Part shown: positions 4,873 through 12,745 of the stretch, piece by piece
How positions within the stretch are numbered: the first letter of the stretch is position 1
Layout: each line of letters begins with the position of its first letter
Source: RZZS01 sp964498755
GTDB lineage: Bacteria; Pseudomonadota; Alphaproteobacteria; Micavibrionales; Micavibrionaceae
Direction of reading: 5' to 3'
NCBI GenBank assembly: GCA_964498755.1
Contig: CAZCIB010000055.1
Coordinates: 1 to 13,221, forward strand
Length of the DNA stretch: 13,221 nucleotides
Made by a program: the position numbers and the translations under genes
The notes under the pieces: model-generated
The model's database searches: none
What the model was told of the DNA's origin: nothing
The model's input: the letters and a program-made list of their open reading frames with translations, nothing else

Positions 4873-6654
4873 ATGCGCCTTTTTATTTTCTTCGTTTTTG
4901 CCCTTGTCCTGGCCGCGCCGGTTGCGAAAGCGCAGGATATTACGACGGGGCTCGCGCATCACTGGAAGCTCGACGAGACAACGGGCAACACGGTTGTGGA
5001 CTCCGTCGGCGGCGTCGACGGATCATTCTATATCCACAACGGCCCGCCCAGCCCGGATATCGTTGCTACGGGCGGCATCGACGGCATGGCCGTTCAGCTC
5101 GTTGAGGGGAATATGTCATCCGTCACCATCCCGGACGGTCCGCATTTCGATTTTGGCGCGAATTCTTTTACCGTTTCTCTCTGGGCGAAAAAGCAGGGGC
5201 CGTCGACAAGTCATCGCGACTGCATTTTATGCACAGACGGTAGTGGTAACTCTGGCAGTACGGGCCTTGAGATCTTTTCTAGCGCTAATCCTGATGATTC
5301 TGGCGAAAACGTCTATATATTGGATGATGCTGATGTAGACCCGCGCATTAACCTCAACAACGAACAGATGTTACATCCCTGGAATCAATGGAAACATTTT
5401 GTGTTAGTTGTTGACAGAAGCGGTGACATTGCAACCTTTTACACCGATGGCGCATACTCTAATCAAACCTCAATTTCAGGAGCCGGAAATATAGATTTTT
5501 GGCGCCACCTGAACCTTGGCGCTCGCGACTACGACAACGACAACTGGTTCCACGGCCTCTTCGACGATGTCCGCATCTATAACCGTGCGCTGACGCCCGA
5601 AGACGTGCAGGCGCTGTATCAGGAACACATCTGTCTGAACCCCAAGGGCTTTCAGGCGCAGATGCGCTTCAACGCCGCCGCCGCCGTCATGGAATACTGC
5701 GACGGCGATCAATGGGTCGCGATGGGGCCGAAGGAACAAACGGCCTGGAAGCAGCTCGATACGGGTGGATGGGCCGGCTGCGCCGTCAGTCATAGTGGCC
5801 GTCTTGAGTGCTGGGGTGGCGTTAATCAGCACACGGAAGCCGTCACGAACGTCCCTACGGGTAAACGTTATCAGAAGGTGGCATTAGGGTATTCTTACGG
5901 CTGCGCGCTCGGCTATGACGGCAGCATTGACTGCTGGACCTCGGACCTGAGCGCAGACGTTGTCGTCAATGCGCCGTCCGGCGTCGGCTACACCGATATC
6001 GCCGCTGTCGAGGGTTCCGCGACAGCGTGCGCCATTAGCGCAGGCGGCGCTTTGGAATGCTGGGGCAGTGACGAGTACAACGTGATTACCAATCTTCCGG
6101 CAGGCGCCGATTTTCAGAGCGTTCACGGCGGATGGCGGGGATTCTGCGCTGTGCGCACGGATAATACGATGCATTGCTGGTCCGGGTGGGTGACGGACGC
6201 TGGCGATTATCCCGATCCCAAATACGTCCAGGGCGTCACTCATCATGGCTGGAATTGCGCGGTTTTGACCGATGGGTCGGTTGAATGCTGGGGCAACGCC
6301 GGTGAACCGGAAGTGGACGACGCGCCTTCCGGCAACAGCTTTACGTATATTGAATCCGGCGGCCGGTCTGCCGACACGACATGCGCCATTACAAAAGACA
6401 ACGTCGGTATATGCTGGGGTAAGCAAATTGGCGCGAACGCGATCGGGAACTCCCCCTATGCCGACGTTGTCGATGTCGCCGTGTATAGCGAGGGCGCCTG
6501 TTTCATCCGCACAAACGGAACCATCTTCTGTTCGGGCAGCAATTATTCGGGCATGAAGCAATATCCCGGCCGGCCCCCCGACTGTCCGGATATTGGCGAC
6601 GTATGCGCGGACGGGAGCGTCTTCGCGGGCTTCACCCCCGACGGCAATGTGTAG
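4873..6654 (+). CDS. Secreted LamG / RCC1-like repeat protein, N-terminal part before in-frame TAG
   Basis: Signal peptide MRLFIFFVFALVLAAPVAKA, with probable cleavage after residue 20 (AKA/QD). A LamG/concanavalin-like domain spans 23-251 (WKLDE start; FDDVRIYNRALTPEDVQALY end). A short Cys module follows (CLNPKGF to YCDGDQWVAMG, 254-285). Then come seven repeats with a Cys pair eleven residues apart, for example GCAVSHSGRLECWG (302-315), ACAISAGGALECWG (385-398) and NCAVLTDGSVECWG (461-474), as in RCC1/BLIP-II propellers. Residues 571-593 begin an Lcl/DUF1566-type domain (GSVFAGFTPDGNV) that is cut by TAG. The frame continues without shift to 7983, so this is the front of a protein of about 1036 codons. 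Export and a surface or adhesion role are inferred. No good ribosome-binding site precedes the ATG. Confidence 0.85.
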   Translation: MRLFIFFVFALVLAAPVAKAQDITTGLAHHWKLDETTGNTVVDSVGGVDGSFYIHNGPPSPDIVATGGIDGMAVQLVEGNMSSVTIPDGPHFDFGANSFTVSLWAKKQGPSTSHRDCILCTDGSGNSGSTGLEIFSSANPDDSGENVYILDDADVDPRINLNNEQMLHPWNQWKHFVLVVDRSGDIATFYTDGAYSNQTSISGAGNIDFWRHLNLGARDYDNDNWFHGLFDDVRIYNRALTPEDVQALYQEHICLNPKGFQAQMRFNAAAAVMEYCDGDQWVAMGPKEQTAWKQLDTGGWAGCAVSHSGRLECWGGVNQHTEAVTNVPTGKRYQKVALGYSYGCALGYDGSIDCWTSDLSADVVVNAPSGVGYTDIAAVEGSATACAISAGGALECWGSDEYNVITNLPAGADFQSVHGGWRGFCAVRTDNTMHCWSGWVTDAGDYPDPKYVQGVTHHGWNCAVLTDGSVECWGNAGEPEVDDAPSGNSFTYIESGGRSADTTCAITKDNVGICWGKQIGANAIGNSPYADVVDVAVYSEGACFIRTNGTIFCSGSNYSGMKQYPGRPPDCPDIGDVCADGSVFAGFTPDGNV

Positions 6655-7983
6655 ATGTTCACCACGCCTGCGGACGCGGGAAATTTTGACTGGGCTGACG
6701 GAGTCGCCACATCCGCGCATATGAGCACGACAAACACCACAGACGACAATTCGGGTCTTGGTAATTCCAGGACGCTAAATCTCTCTGACTCCAATAGCAA
6801 TGTGGTCGGCGTTCAGCCTCATCTGGCCGCGCAGGAATGCGCGGAGCTGACTGATCACAATCGCTCGGATTGGCACCTGCCAGCGATTAATGAACTGCAG
6901 ATTCTGTATGATAACCGGGGGGCGATTGGCGGATTTGTTACGAATAACTATTGGTCATCGACTGAAACGTCACGAACGACCGCGCACTCTCTGAATTTTA
7001 ATAGCGGCGACGTACAAAGCAATACGAAAGCATTTGATTTACCTGTCCGCTGCGTGCGGAAGAGTAATTCCACGCTCGACCGCGGGCTGGTGGGGTATTG
7101 GACGTTTGACGATATCGACGGCACGACCGTCCCCGACAATTCCGGCAACGGCAATGACGGGACGATGGTGAACGAGCCCGAACGCGTTGATGGCGTCATT
7201 GGCGGCGGCATGACCTTTAGGGACGGGCCGGATGCGGATGACGCGCCCTACGTAGATATTGGAGATCAGAGCAGTCTGGATATCACCGGTGACATTTCGA
7301 TTGCGGCTTGGATCAATATTCCAGGCGCAGGAGGAAGGACAATTTTTAGTAAATGGGAACACAGCCCCAAGAATATCGGGTATTTTTTATTTCAAGAGAG
7401 TACGAGATTAGCATTTCAAATAAATGGATTAGGCGGCGCACGGGTTTCTGTGGCATCTGCGCCTTATTGGAATAAATGGACCCATATTGTTGCGGTAAAA
7501 GAAGGGACGGAACCCATGAGGCTCTATCTGGACGGGAAAGAGCCCTCCTCTTATTCCGAGCAGGGTGTCGGCGCGCCGATTGTCGCTCCAACAGGGCAGT
7601 CAGCGCAAATCGGTCATCGGGATGACAATCAGCATGACAGTTGGGTGCTTGATGGTTCTGTTGACGAAGTCCGCATCTACAACCGCGCGCTCGCCCCTTC
7701 CGAAATCAGCATGCTCTACAAGATGGGCCGCACCGAACCGGCGTGCAGCCAGCCTGACGGGAAGCTCGGCGATCTCGCCTATCACGGCGACGCTTTCGTG
7801 ATGATGTACTGCAACGGCCATGAGTGGGTCGCCATGGGGCCAGTACCCGGCTCCGGCGCCGGCGAATGCAGCCAGCCGGACAGCGCGGTCGTCGGCAAGA
7901 TGGCCTACCACGCCGACGACAACGTCATGATGTACTGCGACGGCGCGATCTGGCGGGCTATCGGCAAGCTGCCCGCCCCCTGA
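6655..7983 (+). CDS. Continuation of the same secreted protein after in-frame TAG: Lcl domain, LamG, Cys modules
   Basis: Same frame as the 4873 gene, separated from it only by TAG at 6652-6654. The sequence directly after the stop (MFTTPADAGNFDW) completes the Lcl/DUF1566 motif begun before it, where families read DGNV-x-M(Y/F)TTPAD. The domain continues with SDWHLPAINELQILYDNR (71-88), YWSSTE (99-104) and VRCVR (131-135). A second LamG spans about 145-357 (GLVGYWTFDD start; VDEVRIYNRALAPSEISMLY end). Two Cys modules follow (364-395 and 405-437), each CSQPD to YC(N/D)G with a following W. The ATG at 6655 has no ribosome-binding site and would start mid-domain without a signal peptide, so independent translation is unlikely. 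The stretch is intact over 440 codons, so the nonsense change is recent, tolerated by readthrough, or an error. Confidence 0.75.
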   Translation: MFTTPADAGNFDWADGVATSAHMSTTNTTDDNSGLGNSRTLNLSDSNSNVVGVQPHLAAQECAELTDHNRSDWHLPAINELQILYDNRGAIGGFVTNNYWSSTETSRTTAHSLNFNSGDVQSNTKAFDLPVRCVRKSNSTLDRGLVGYWTFDDIDGTTVPDNSGNGNDGTMVNEPERVDGVIGGGMTFRDGPDADDAPYVDIGDQSSLDITGDISIAAWINIPGAGGRTIFSKWEHSPKNIGYFLFQESTRLAFQINGLGGARVSVASAPYWNKWTHIVAVKEGTEPMRLYLDGKEPSSYSEQGVGAPIVAPTGQSAQIGHRDDNQHDSWVLDGSVDEVRIYNRALAPSEISMLYKMGRTEPACSQPDGKLGDLAYHGDAFVMMYCNGHEWVAMGPVPGSGAGECSQPDSAVVGKMAYHADDNVMMYCDGAIWRAIGKLPAP

Positions 7984-7985
7984 CC

Positions 7986-8012
7986 GCGCCAAAATGGTTC
8001 CCTTTTGAGCGG
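7986..8012 (+). repeat. Near-copy of the 4751 inverted repeat (copy 2)
   Basis: GCGCCAAAATGG, TT, CCCTTTTGAGCG: 22 of 27 bases match copy 1, and it begins three bases after the TGA at 7981-7983. The arms are less perfect than in copy 1 but can pair as CAAAA/TTTTG. The same position, just after a stop, in two neighbouring genes suggests a dispersed intergenic element or a terminator family. Confidence 0.45.
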
Positions 8013-8187
8013 TCCCTCGTCCCCCGGCGAGCCTGCTATCATCCCGGCATGACCGCCGCCTCGAAACCGCTGAAGCCTTCGCCCCGGATCGTGCGGAACA
8101 GCGCGCGCTATCACAAAACCGCTAAGAATTTTGTAACGGTTCTCGGGATATAGTAGGGTGGATCTATAACAACGCCAGAGCTGGAAA

Positions 8188-9036
8188 ATGTGGGAACCAA
8201 GCGAGGCCTTAAAAGAAGTTTGCGGGAATATTGCGGCCCTGAAGAGCGATCTTCGGGACATCTTAGATACGCAAGACACATTTAGATTTAGCGATCAGAA
8301 CGATCTGTCTGGCGATGACCGCAAAAACCTTGAAGATGAGATCATCGAAACCCGCAAAGCGCTCACGCATGAGGTTGGACGCATTGGCCTGTCACAGGAT
8401 GGATATATCCGGCCCGTCGAAAAAATAATCGGCGAAACGATCATAGAATTTGGCGATCAATTCGAAGTGCCGGAGCTGAGCGAAAAATGGTCTGATCTAT
8501 CCCTGGATGCAAAACAGGACGTATTAAATTCGCTTGCCGGAATTCTGCATAAAAAAACGCAGGCGCACGCGGGCATCGCTTTCCCTGCGCCGCAGATATC
8601 GCATTTCTCCGAAGAGATCAAAGAAGACGCGCATAACAATGAGGCCCTGTGCTTGGCGGACCCGTCCCAGAGCCCGGAGACGTTCAGGCTCGGCGTCAAT
8701 TTGCATCCGACTTGCGCGTTAAGCGATGAAATGCCTTTGTGTCTGGCCTCATTTGCGCATGAATATCTGCATATTCTTAACACGGTTCTTGAGCATGCGG
8801 CCCTGCAGGGCTCCATTGAGGAAGCGCACCCGCTTTATAACGATGCGAATAAATTACTGTATATTAAACAGAATGACGCAGACGTCGAGCCTGTGTTATG
8901 CGAAGCCGCTTACAGGAATCAGGTCTCGGAGCGTTATGCGTTTCAGATTACGGAGCATATGCGCGCGAAGCTGAGTGAAATGGCGGGCACAGCCGCGCCT
9001 GCGACGCCGGCTCCGGGCGATCCCGAACCGACCTGA
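8188..9036 (+). CDS. Putative zinc metallopeptidase-like protein (HEYLH), unknown family
   Basis: A 282-residue protein with no signal peptide or membrane segment, so probably cytoplasmic. FAHEYLHILNTVLEH (189-203) contains an HExxH metal motif (H191, E192, H195). A candidate third ligand is E248 in VSERYAFQ, 53 residues later, as in gluzincin-type proteins where the glutamate sits in an ERxA-like helix. The N-terminal half (1-120) is helical and charged. The region before the motif includes a Cys-rich patch (ALCLADP at 153-159, C176, C185). The C-terminus is a Pro/Ala-rich tail (APATPAPGDPEP). I do not recognise the family. The upstream signal is only a weak GGA. Its TGA (9034-9036) directly abuts the stop of the convergent ABC gene. 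Peptidase activity is inferred from the motif alone. Confidence 0.7.
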   Translation: MWEPSEALKEVCGNIAALKSDLRDILDTQDTFRFSDQNDLSGDDRKNLEDEIIETRKALTHEVGRIGLSQDGYIRPVEKIIGETIIEFGDQFEVPELSEKWSDLSLDAKQDVLNSLAGILHKKTQAHAGIAFPAPQISHFSEEIKEDAHNNEALCLADPSQSPETFRLGVNLHPTCALSDEMPLCLASFAHEYLHILNTVLEHAALQGSIEEAHPLYNDANKLLYIKQNDADVEPVLCEAAYRNQVSERYAFQITEHMRAKLSEMAGTAAPATPAPGDPEPT

Positions 9037-9963
9037 TCACCCTTTCGTCAGCTGCAAAAACACGTCTTCCAGATCGCTTTCGTCCGTGGAGATATCGGCA
9101 ATGCCGTAGCCTTCTTTCTGGATGGCCTCGATGAACATTCCGGCCTGCTGCTCGCCGGGGGAATAGCGGAATACAAGCGTACGCCGCCCCTCTTTTTCCG
9201 CGCCGAGTTTTTGTAAAGACTCCGGCACGGTTTCAAAAACCCGGTCGAGACGGAAACGGATTTCCTTGTTATCGATGCGCGCGAGAATTTCTTCCTTGTC
9301 TTCGCAGGCGACGATTTCCCCGTGATTGATAATCGCGATCCGGTCGCAGAGCTGCTCGGCCTCCTCAAGGTAATGCGTGGTCAGAAGCACGGTCATGCCC
9401 TGCTTGTTGAGATGCCGCACGTTTTCCCAGAGCTGCTGGCGCAGTTCGACGTCAACGCCGGCCGTGGGCTCGTCCAGCACAAGCACCGGCGGATTGTGCA
9501 CCATGGCCTTGGCCACCATTAAACGCCGCCGCATCCCGCCAGAAAGCGCGCGGGTATAGGCGTCGGCCTTGTCTTCCAGACCGACGAGCTTGAGCATTTC
9601 GTCCGTCCGGCGCTCGGATTTCGGTACGCCGTACAAACCGGCCTGAATGTCGAGGAGCTGTTTGGGCGTAAAGAACGGATCGTAATTGATTTCCTGCGGC
9701 ACGACGCCGATCGCGCTTTTGGCGTTGCGCGGGTCCTTATCAATGTCGATGTCCCAGATTTTGACGCTGCCCGAGCTCTTCATCACCAGCCCGGCCATGA
9801 TGTTGATAATCGTGGACTTGCCCGCCCCGTTCGGCCCGAGCAGCCCGAAAATCGAGCCTTTCGGAATGTCGAGCGAGACGTCCCGAAGCGCCGTTTTCGT
9901 CGGGGATTTTTTGGAGCCTTTGTAGGTTTTGTTCAGATCACGGATTTCAACGGCGTTGGTCAT
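9037..9963 (-). CDS. ABC transporter ATP-binding protein (ABC-2 / DrrA-like exporter type)
   Basis: Nucleotide-binding subunit that would power a partner permease at the inner membrane. All motifs are intact: Walker A GPNGAGKST (43-51), Q-loop Q90 (VVPQE), signature LSGGM (140-144), Walker B LVLDEP (161-166), D-loop AGVD (168-171) and switch His197 (TTHYLEEAE). The pattern LSGGMRRRLMVAKAMVHNP and the C-terminal domain of about 85 residues are typical of the ABC-2 efflux group (DrrA, NodI, CcmA-like). The length of 308 is usual. No ABC-2 permease gene lies in the window: downstream is the convergent HExxH gene, upstream (35-base gap) an unknown gene. The substrate cannot be given. The ATG at 9963 lacks a strong ribosome-binding site. 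Confidence 0.93.
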   Translation of the reverse strand: MTNAVEIRDLNKTYKGSKKSPTKTALRDVSLDIPKGSIFGLLGPNGAGKSTIINIMAGLVMKSSGSVKIWDIDIDKDPRNAKSAIGVVPQEINYDPFFTPKQLLDIQAGLYGVPKSERRTDEMLKLVGLEDKADAYTRALSGGMRRRLMVAKAMVHNPPVLVLDEPTAGVDVELRQQLWENVRHLNKQGMTVLLTTHYLEEAEQLCDRIAIINHGEIVACEDKEEILARIDNKEIRFRLDRVFETVPESLQKLGAEKEGRRTLVFRYSPGEQQAGMFIEAIQKEGYGIADISTDESDLEDVFLQLTKG

Positions 9964-9998
9964 GCTGTTGATATAGATGAAACAAACCTGAAAACCAG

Positions 9999-10562
9999 TC
10001 AGCAGGCATCAAGGCGCGGGTGCGGCGGCTCGTAGAGATGCAGATTATCAGCGTTTTCGCGCCCCAGAACATCACAAGTATTCCCGTTCCATGCCAGGAC
10101 AAGAGCGTTCGCGCCATTCATCACAAGCCAGTCCGCTTTCTCGATCGCTCGGCCTTGGGCAGCGTCGTCAAAACAGCATCTGATCGTGTCTTGATAGCCG
10201 AGCGCATCAGTCTTGTGGCCGGAAATGTGAAATGCAGGCTTCTCACGCGATATAAGATGTTCAACGTTTCCTGCAGGACCTATAACAGCAGAGCCACGCT
10301 CAAAGACAAGGCCGATTTCCCCGTCCGCAAGATCAAAGTCTTCAAATGAGGGCTCGCCGGTTACAATCTGTCCATCAGGCCTGTGCCGAACATGCGTCGC
10401 CTCGGGCAAACGCGATACGTCGTCAGCGCGCTGCGGAACGACAAAAGGGGGATGAAACGGATTCCATGACGTGGTGTAGTTGTCCGGCTGTCCTTCTTTT
10501 AATCCGCCTCTCAGCTTGTGAACAAGCGTAACGGGCATGGTAACGGATTTAGGCTTTTGCAT
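9999..10562 (-). CDS. Unknown protein, 187 aa
   Basis: Not recognised. The ATG at 10562 is preceded by an excellent ribosome-binding site (GAGGAG, six bases upstream), so the start is secure and the gene is real. The protein appears soluble and beta-rich, with no signal peptide or membrane segment. Visible pieces include NPFHPPFVVPQRADDV (34-49), EIGLVFERGSAVIGPAGNV (about 82-100), an adjacent Cys pair (RCCFDD) and WLVMNGANALVLAWNGN near the C-terminus, which looks like two core strands. The run of Pro, His and aromatic residues at 34-46 is unusual, but I cannot tie it to a family. It is followed after 35 bases by the ABC ATPase gene on the same strand, so the two may be co-transcribed. Confidence 0.75.
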   Translation of the reverse strand: MQKPKSVTMPVTLVHKLRGGLKEGQPDNYTTSWNPFHPPFVVPQRADDVSRLPEATHVRHRPDGQIVTGEPSFEDFDLADGEIGLVFERGSAVIGPAGNVEHLISREKPAFHISGHKTDALGYQDTIRCCFDDAAQGRAIEKADWLVMNGANALVLAWNGNTCDVLGRENADNLHLYEPPHPRLDAC

Positions 10563-10631
10563 TTTATCTCCTCTATTACTTTCGTCCGCGGAGATAGCAC
10601 GGAAGAGAACCTGATTTCAACACTTTTCGTA

Positions 10632-11567
10632 TTATATCCTGTATTTACATTCCCCCTCAAACCCGAGATAATTTTCCAGCCCGTCGCCCGTCAGCCAGTC
10701 ATGCGCTTTCTCGCTGTCTTTTAAGTACGCTTCCCAGAAGGCGAGCGAGACGATTTTTATAATATCGCGGTGGAGATTGATTTTCTCGTACGCCCCCAGT
10801 TTTCCGCGGCTTCCGGCGAAGACCATGTGATCGGCCCCGTCGAGCACAAGCAAATGCTGCTGAGGCCCGCCCGCGTTTTCAAAGATCGGCAGGCGGTATT
10901 CGTAGCCTTTGCCGCTGGTCGGCGAGACGTCTTCGGTTCCGGTCATGTAGAGCATCGGAATATTGATCGGCCCGTAGAGCTTTTCCGGGTCTTCTCCGGC
11001 GTTATAGGTCGGCGTCATGGAATAGGCGATGCCTGCTTTAATTCGTTCATCTTTCAATGAATACATCCGCCGCCCCTTGCCGAGCGTCTGTCCCGCCATG
11101 ACCTGCGTCGTGCTTGCCCCGAAGGAATGCCCGGACATGCCGATGCGGCTCATGTCGATTTTGTCTTTATATTGCTCAAGGGTTTCAAGCGAATCGATAA
11201 AGGCGGGCGCGTCGCGGAACCTGTCGAGCGTTGTTTTGCGCGAGATTTTCGCCGCGCGGATATTATCCCAGGGGTGCCCCTCCTTGCCTTCCCAGAGTGA
11301 AGCGTCCGTGCCCTTATGCGTCAGGTTAAACACGGCGAAACCCTGCGCGGCGATAAAGCGCGCCAGAAACGCCGCGCCGTCGCGGCTGCCGCCCAGCCCG
11401 TGCGACCAGATAACGATGGGCAGTTTCTGATCCGTTTTCGGCAGATAGCTTTTATAGGGAATTTCGCGCCCAGCGCGCGCTTCGTCCGTAATGGCGCCGT
11501 AATCGATGCGGACCTGGAACGGCTCGTTTTCCGGGGAAACCTTATTACGCCAGTACAAGCGGGACAT
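10632..11567 (-). CDS. Alpha/beta hydrolase (PAF-acetylhydrolase / dienelactone hydrolase-like)
   Basis: Serine hydrolase of 311 residues with the full alpha/beta hydrolase signature: oxyanion element SHGLGG (55-60), nucleophile elbow GHSFG with Ser148 (146-150), a probable acid at Asp213 in TGTEDVSP, and catalytic His247 in DGADHMVF. The strand PIVIWSHGLGG and the layout GMSGHSFGAS resemble the plasma PAF-acetylhydrolase-like and chlorophyllase/DLH-like families that cleave esters. The N-terminal part (residues 17-41) matches the usual lead-in of such enzymes, ending in a positively charged (R/K)xIPYKSYLP. No signal peptide is visible, so it is likely cytoplasmic. It follows sspB with a 27-base gap on the same strand. 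The substrate is unknown. The ATG at 11567 has no strong ribosome-binding site. Confidence 0.9.
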   Translation of the reverse strand: MSRLYWRNKVSPENEPFQVRIDYGAITDEARAGREIPYKSYLPKTDQKLPIVIWSHGLGGSRDGAAFLARFIAAQGFAVFNLTHKGTDASLWEGKEGHPWDNIRAAKISRKTTLDRFRDAPAFIDSLETLEQYKDKIDMSRIGMSGHSFGASTTQVMAGQTLGKGRRMYSLKDERIKAGIAYSMTPTYNAGEDPEKLYGPINIPMLYMTGTEDVSPTSGKGYEYRLPIFENAGGPQQHLLVLDGADHMVFAGSRGKLGAYEKINLHRDIIKIVSLAFWEAYLKDSEKAHDWLTGDGLENYLGFEGECKYRI

Positions 11568-11594
11568 ACTTAAGTTTACTCTATATTTTGAAAA

Positions 11595-12086
11595 CTAGTC
11601 CTTCTTCCTGAACTGGTCGAGCGAGACGACTTCGCCGGTTTTGTCCTTGTCGTCCTTCTTTTTGCTTTCGCCGCCGCTTTCGCCCTCGATATCGATGTCG
11701 AGGTCGGACTCGTCGAACTCCTCGCCGATGGGCTGGAACTGAAGCGCGAAGTTCACGGACGGGTCGGCGAAAATGCTGACCGCCGCGAGAGGAATCACCA
11801 GACGTTCCTGCACATTGTTGAACGAAAGCGTGACGCTGAGCTTTTCGCTGTCGACGCTTAAATCGTAAAACTGGTACTGCAATACGATCGTCATCTCGCC
11901 GGGATAGCGCTCGCGCAGGTAATCCGGGATGTTTACGCCCGGATAATCGGTCAGGAACGTAATGTAAAAATGATGATCGCCGGGCAGGCCTTTTTCGACG
12001 ACCTCCTGAACGGCTTGCCGCACGACGCCGCGCAGGGCGTTCTCAACCATTTTATCGTAGCGCAGAATTTCGTCGTTCGCGGTCAT
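11595..12086 (-). CDS. sspB: SspB, ClpXP adaptor for ssrA-tagged proteins (alphaproteobacterial type)
   Basis: SspB delivers ssrA-tagged, trans-translation-rescued proteins to the ClpXP protease. The sequence is characteristic: LRYDKMVENALRGVVR near the N-terminus, then GLPGDHHFYITFLTDYPGV, IPDYLRERYPGEMTIVLQYQ and a beta-rich core ending in DPSVNFALQFQ. After this comes a disordered acidic/Lys/Gly-rich linker and a C-terminal VVSLDQFRKK. As known for SspB proteins, the far C-terminal peptide docks on ClpX. The ATG at 12086 is chosen because it gives the family start (MTANDEILRYDKM) and has GGAG seven bases upstream. A start at 12161 would add 25 implausible residues. Length 163. It lies downstream of ssrA with one unknown gene between, on the same strand. 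Its stop is TAG. Confidence 0.95.
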   Translation of the reverse strand: MTANDEILRYDKMVENALRGVVRQAVQEVVEKGLPGDHHFYITFLTDYPGVNIPDYLRERYPGEMTIVLQYQFYDLSVDSEKLSVTLSFNNVQERLVIPLAAVSIFADPSVNFALQFQPIGEEFDESDLDIDIEGESGGESKKKDDKDKTGEVVSLDQFRKKD

Positions 12087-12131
12087 TTGGACTCCGGCCC
12101 TGCCCAGCAGGCAAATCATGTGTTCAGCACA

Positions 12132-12161
12132 GTTATACCTGACATAGCAAAGCACATGCAA
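12132..12161 (-). promoter_or_regulatory. Candidate sigma-70 promoter for sspB
   Basis: On the minus strand, TTGCAT (12156-12161) is followed after 18 bases by TATAAC (12132-12137), about 45 bases before the sspB start at 12086. Both boxes are near consensus. It would also serve the downstream hydrolase gene. Confidence 0.5.
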
Positions 12162-12213
12162 TCCGGTAAAGAGAAGAAAATACCCGTTTGCACAAGGAAG
12201 GAACGATTATCTT

Positions 12214-12675
12214 TTAATCAAACGTCAGAGAGCTCGCGCCGACAATGCCATCACGCCGAATTTTGCCGGCACGTTCCTCAACGGCTTTGATATCGGCTTC
12301 TCTTTCTTTGATGCCTGCTTGAACCATTTCACGGAGAGCTTCAATTTCCGGGCCTGACTTGCCCTCAAATCCCTGCAGAACTGCCTCAAGAGCCTTAGGA
12401 TCAAAATGCTTGTGCGCCAATTCCGTAATAGAAACTGCCGTTTCCCCATCAACATCGACAGGGGTCACGTTTCCTTCGCCGTCTAACGTAACCACAACCT
12501 TATCAAGCTCCTCGCCACAGCTTCTTCGGTTGAAAAAACCTGTCCAGAAATCCCGCCTTTGTTCTTCTGCCGGATCATTAATTCGCTCCTCGAGCATTGC
12601 GCATGGCTCACTTAGGGGGACATCTCCATTGGCAATGCCCACCAATTTTTGTAGATCTCCTGCATCGCTGTCCAT
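12214..12675 (-). CDS. Unknown soluble protein between ssrA and sspB, 153 aa
   Basis: Not recognised. The ATG at 12675 is preceded by AGGAG six bases upstream and is preferred to the codon at 12705, which has no such site. The protein is acidic and has no signal or membrane segment. The N-terminal half carries NDPAEEQRRDFWTGFFNRR (33-51 of this start) and a beta-like stretch (DKVVVTLDGEGNVTPVDVDG). The C-terminal half is a long charged helix, probably a coiled coil (EIEALREMVQAGIKEREADI, then KAVEERAGKIRR). It lies between ssrA (whose terminator is upstream) and sspB (which has its own candidate promoter). A link with trans-translation is suggested only by position. Confidence 0.65.
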   Translation of the reverse strand: MDSDAGDLQKLVGIANGDVPLSEPCAMLEERINDPAEEQRRDFWTGFFNRRSCGEELDKVVVTLDGEGNVTPVDVDGETAVSITELAHKHFDPKALEAVLQGFEGKSGPEIEALREMVQAGIKEREADIKAVEERAGKIRRDGIVGASSLTFD

Positions 12676-12745
12676 TATCCACTCCTTTTGTTGGCGTCTG
12701 AACACGACCCTAGCACAAAATTAACATAATGTAAGCGTTAGCCAC

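Noticed and set aside
5884..6720. 278-aa minus-strand open frame opposite the RCC1-like repeats
   Set aside because: Ala/Arg/Val-rich shadow of a repeat-containing gene with a signal peptide on the plus strand; no ribosome-binding site.
4873..7983. Genome-wide recoding of TAG as a sense codon
   Set aside because: TAG is the natural stop of sspB (11595), of the XRE regulator (3040) and of the membrane protein gene (436).
8049..8153. Small plus-strand ORF MTAASKPLKPSPRIVRNS and onward, 34 aa
   Set aside because: No ribosome-binding site, no recognisable motif, and it overlaps the likely promoter region of the HExxH gene.
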